Of a DNA stretch of 64,000 bases, positions 60,971 through 64,000 are shown one piece after another. Positions within the stretch are counted from its first letter, which is position 1; the number at the start of each line of letters is the position of its first letter. The position numbers and the translations under genes were made by a program. The notes beneath the pieces are model-generated. The model saw only the letters and a program-made list of their open reading frames with translations, ran no database searches and was not told the origin of the DNA. Origin of the DNA: Nymphaea colorata (taxonomy: Eukaryota > Streptophyta > Magnoliopsida > Nymphaeales > Nymphaeaceae); assembly GCF_008831285.2 (NCBI RefSeq), contig NC_045142.1, forward strand, positions 19,843,354 to 19,907,353. The letters run 5' to 3'.

Positions 60971-61890
60971 TAAAAGTCAAGAAGAATGAGGAGAGAAGGG
61001 TTGTGGAGGAGGAGAAACTGAACTTTAGCCACCAGCATTGTCATGGGATGTCGCTTGTTGATTTCTTCAATCGATGCTGCTTGAGTTTTCGACACTGATG
61101 GTCAACGGCGAAGCTGCCAATTGGTAACATATTTATTACATGATTAAGAAAAAACTTAGTACAATCAATTATCAGAAACTTCATTATTTTATCATCTAGC
61201 TAGTTCCACCTCCAACCATGGTTAGTGGCAGCTAGAGTTAGGAATGTTGGACTTAGGGGCACTAATTTAAAAATCTCATACCTATAGGGTCACTGGTGCA
61301 TATAAAGAAGCAAGTAGTTGAAAGCTTACGTAAAAATGAAAACAAAGAAATTTGATAGGACCATTTGGGCAACTGCCTACACCAGCCCACGTATGACTCC
61401 ACCAAAGGCTCTAGCCCCAATCTCAATTTTTTTTACTTCCATGCATTTCATGGTCCTCACAATCAAAATAGGGTTCGTATAAAATTTTAAAATAAAATTT
61501 GAATTCACACTGATAAATGCACATTTAAAATAAATAGCGAACTAAGTAGATTACTTGTTGATGATTGAATGCAGTGCGGAACCTTCAACAATATATATTT
61601 ATTTGGGTAATAGTGAAAATGAATCCATTCTATAGACCATTCGTTTCTAATAAATGTTTATAACAATCGGAATCAGAACCGAAACCCAAAATGAAACAAC
61701 CTGCAGGCTGTTGGTAAGATAAATCAGTATACTATATTTAAAAAAAACAAGTGAAAAACAGAAAAGAAAAAATCTTAAAAGTATTTAAAGATAAATAAAT
61801 AACAACATGAGGCAACAGCCACTGAATAAAACAGGTTTGCCAAACAATTCAAATTGACTTAAATTAATTCAGGCCAACTTTTATAAACAC
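60971..61890. other. R5 fragment and unassigned AT-rich DNA
   Basis: 60990-61115 is a fragment of R5. GGGCAACTGCCTACACCAGCC at 61369 resembles MITE interior text. Nothing else recognised. Confidence 0.45.
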
Positions 61891-62095
61891 TGTTCTCCAA
61901 TGCATGACATTTTGGTGGACCTCATGCTTGTGGAGAAAACCCTTCTTTGTTACGGGTGAGCAGGAGTGAACCTGCCACCTGCATGCATGAGGGGCAGAAG
62001 CTCTACTCATCCCCTTTACCCCAGGATCTAGAGAAACATCAAAACCAGGTGAATTTACGGTCACTCCCTTCAGTTTAGGAGTAGCTCCTGCCAAC
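61891..62095 (-). repeat. Possible SINE-like element
   Basis: On the minus strand, GGATGAGTAGAGCTTCTG and GGCAGGTTCACTCCTGC, about 45 bp apart, resemble Pol III A and B boxes. No clear 3' tail or target duplication. Confidence 0.25.
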
Positions 62096-62769
62096 CTTTA
62101 TGGTTCATGAGAATAATGCTCATGGTATTGGAACTGACTACCTGACTCTCACCAAACTCTTAACTTGACCAGTTATGATACTCTTCTCGGAGTAACCTGA
62201 TCTCTTTGTTTGACCCTATGAAAAAGAGTACATATAAGACTATTGAAGCTTACAACTTTCTGGAGGTAAAGTCTTTTGTGTAACCTGCGCTGAGACTTTT
62301 AAATTCTCTTAGATGGAACTTGTTAAGAATAATATTCTGCTTTTATTTTTATAAATATATAACTGCATTTCAATTAACAAAAAATTAATCTTCTAATGAA
62401 TTAAATGCTGAGCTGGTACTATATGTTCCGAATTTTAGCTACACATGCACTCGTTTAATATTCTTCAGTGATCCCAAAATCTGTTCCAAACATGTGTCAG
62501 CAAGAAAATATGTGTTGTGTACTAAATCCATCCCATACATGTGTCAGGGACTCAAGAATATGTCACTGTGTAATAAAGCCATTTCAAACATGTGTAAGGG
62601 ACTCAAAAATATGTTGCTAGCCAGTACACTGTGCAAGGTACAACAACCATCATTGTTGATGGAGGGTTAGCATTGTTAGTTGCAAAGTTAAAAGACGTTG
62701 TGAAGTTAAGCGACTTATATAACCATCACAGAACACATTGTGTTATGGGACCAAAAATTCCATCGTCAA
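62096..62769. other. Intergenic with a short tandem motif
   Basis: ACATGTGT.AGGGACTCAA.AATATGT recurs at about 62538 and 62589, with a related ACATGTGTCAGCAAG at 62491: three loosely repeated 50-bp units. No gene recognised. Confidence 0.5.
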
Positions 62770-63205
62770 AGTTACAATAAGCTGTAGGCACATTCCATGG
62801 CCATTATGCTAACTTAAAGCAACTAATGTTGCAACAAACCCAACTAAGACACGATGGCCATTTTCATCGGTATCGTTTGTGCAACGGGACTTGTGTTGGT
62901 AGAGTTTTGACCGTCGTGATTACTTATTAGCAACAGAATTGCCAGTATTAGCGACAGTCGAGTTAAAGCCATAGTTAGCGTTTATACTCGCTCAGACATA
63001 TCTAAGTTAAGCTTTAAACTTAAAGGAGGGGAAAACATCTTTAAAACAAGATACATATATTTATTCAACATGAAAAAATAACACCATCAACCACATGACA
63101 ATCAGGACATAAAACATAAGCAGCATCCAATGCTGCCAATTATAGACTAGTACAGAGAACCACATAGATCATCATGAAAGAAATATATACATACATATAT
63201 ATATA

Positions 63206-63251
<46 letters not shown>

Positions 63252-63254
63252 ACT
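62770..63254. repeat. 3' flank shared with copies C and A
   Basis: Direct match to 26150-26720. Includes an A-run of about 30 (63208-63237) between TA-rich tracts. Confidence 0.8.
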
Positions 63255-64000
63255 TTAGCCCTGAGTACATTCAATTGGTGCAAAAGAAAGCAGCCCCTTC
63301 CCCAAATCATATTTCACATGCATGTTCTGCTGGAAAACATTCCTGAAAATGGCTAAGCTAGCCATCGCACTTCTATACATCCAAAAGATATTTGAAGGTG
63401 GCAACTTCAAGTCTGCATTGGTGGAATGAAAGGTCATCTCCAGCAATCCTTAATATGGATCACCAGTATTCTCTACATTATAACACAAATAATCTTGGTT
63501 AGGATGATAGAATCTTTTATGGTTTGTGACATTAGCCACCGTGTTTGCCACTTGGTCATACACATCTTTGGCAAGATAGTCAGTGTGGTACCCGAGTCTA
63601 TCATGATTGATCTAGCATATTCCAACCATGTTCCGTCTGTGCACCTCCAAACTATATGTTGAGTCTGTTGTTCCCACATTTATGTAATATAGTGTGAGTG
63701 TATAGAAAGTGCCTTGAGCTGCATTTGCTTCAATTGGCGTCTGTTGAAGCTATTGGGTTCCGAAGAACTCTACCTCCTCACAGAATTTGATCTACTCAAT
63801 GACATTTTTTTCTTGCTATGGAGAGGAAGACTGTAAGCAAATTTATGGTTAATAAAGAAGCTGATGTGACGAACAAGTGAAAGAGATCCTGGCCTGAGGC
63901 CAACAAGACTAGGATCTACAAGATTTTCGAAATCAACACTATTTTCTTTATGAATGCAACCAAAGGTGATTGTCGGAAGCTTGATGGTGCCATCAGTGCT
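63255..64000 (-). pseudogene. CDR1-like aspartic protease, copy F, runs off the window
   Basis: Minus strand, entering at 64000 with GTIKLP-type sequence followed by TFGCIHKENS, then LVGLRPGSLSLVRHISFFI and KFAYSLPLHSK, which match GLVGLGRGPLSLVKQIGFSI and KIAYCLPPYSN in copy D. Frames break several times between 63850 and 63680. The second active site, SIMIDSGTT, is present at about 63610-63585, followed by the same one-base deletion as in copy C. TAA at 63452-63450 replaces the Glu of PYEG, again as in copy C. The end, FAPIECTQG and stop, is at 63257-63255. The first catalytic motif would lie beyond the window. Confidence 0.88.

Overview
This window reads as nuclear DNA of a flowering plant. 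It is AT-rich, full of (TA)n, (CT)n and (CA)n microsatellites, and carries decayed Copia, Gypsy and L1-type retroelements, small hAT-like MITEs, and remnants of a CDR1/nepenthesin-type aspartic protease family. I cannot name the species. I see no bacterial or organellar gene organisation and no complete, undamaged gene.

The main host-gene content is five copies of one secreted aspartic protease (A1 family, TAXi fold, CDR1-like). Copy A (8076-9408, +) and copy D (53138-54487, -) are full length but broken. Copy B (14908-15285, +) keeps only signal peptide and propeptide. Copy C (26723-27118, -) is a 3' fragment. Copy F (63255-64000, -) continues past the right edge. A, B and D share about 600 bp of upstream sequence with a TATA element; A, C and F share downstream sequence. 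A and D share one premature stop, and C and F share one frameshift and one stop, so already dead copies were duplicated.

Layout. 1-3770: decayed retroelement-like DNA with a plant mobile domain (PMD) relic at 481-690. 3770-6040: left arm of a 2-kb inverted duplication (partner 37690-39580) holding an L1 reverse-transcriptase scrap and a hAT-like MITE. 6040-15300: an exon-like relic, then copies A and B. 15300-18200: Gypsy gag-protease remnant. 18200-27120: repeat family R4, a truncated Copia element with a clean LTR and primer-binding site, and copy C. 27540-31760: a long decayed L1 LINE. 31760-44900: interspersed duplications (R5, R6, R4, inverted-repeat arm) and microsatellites. 44900-49350: a minus-strand Copia element beside a second Copia scrap interrupted by another repeat. 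49350-53130: little recognisable. 53138-64000: copy D, further copies of R6 and R4, and copy F.

The genes do not form a working pathway. The window is a record of local duplication, inactivation and transposon nesting around a protease cluster. The most informative signals are the shared inactivating lesions, the hAT-like MITE family with a perfect 8-bp target duplication, the duplicated exon-like relics, and microsatellites kept at paralogous positions. I did not find convincing evidence of a new biological system. Coordinates of repeat arms come from reading by eye and are approximate to tens of bases unless exact motifs are given.
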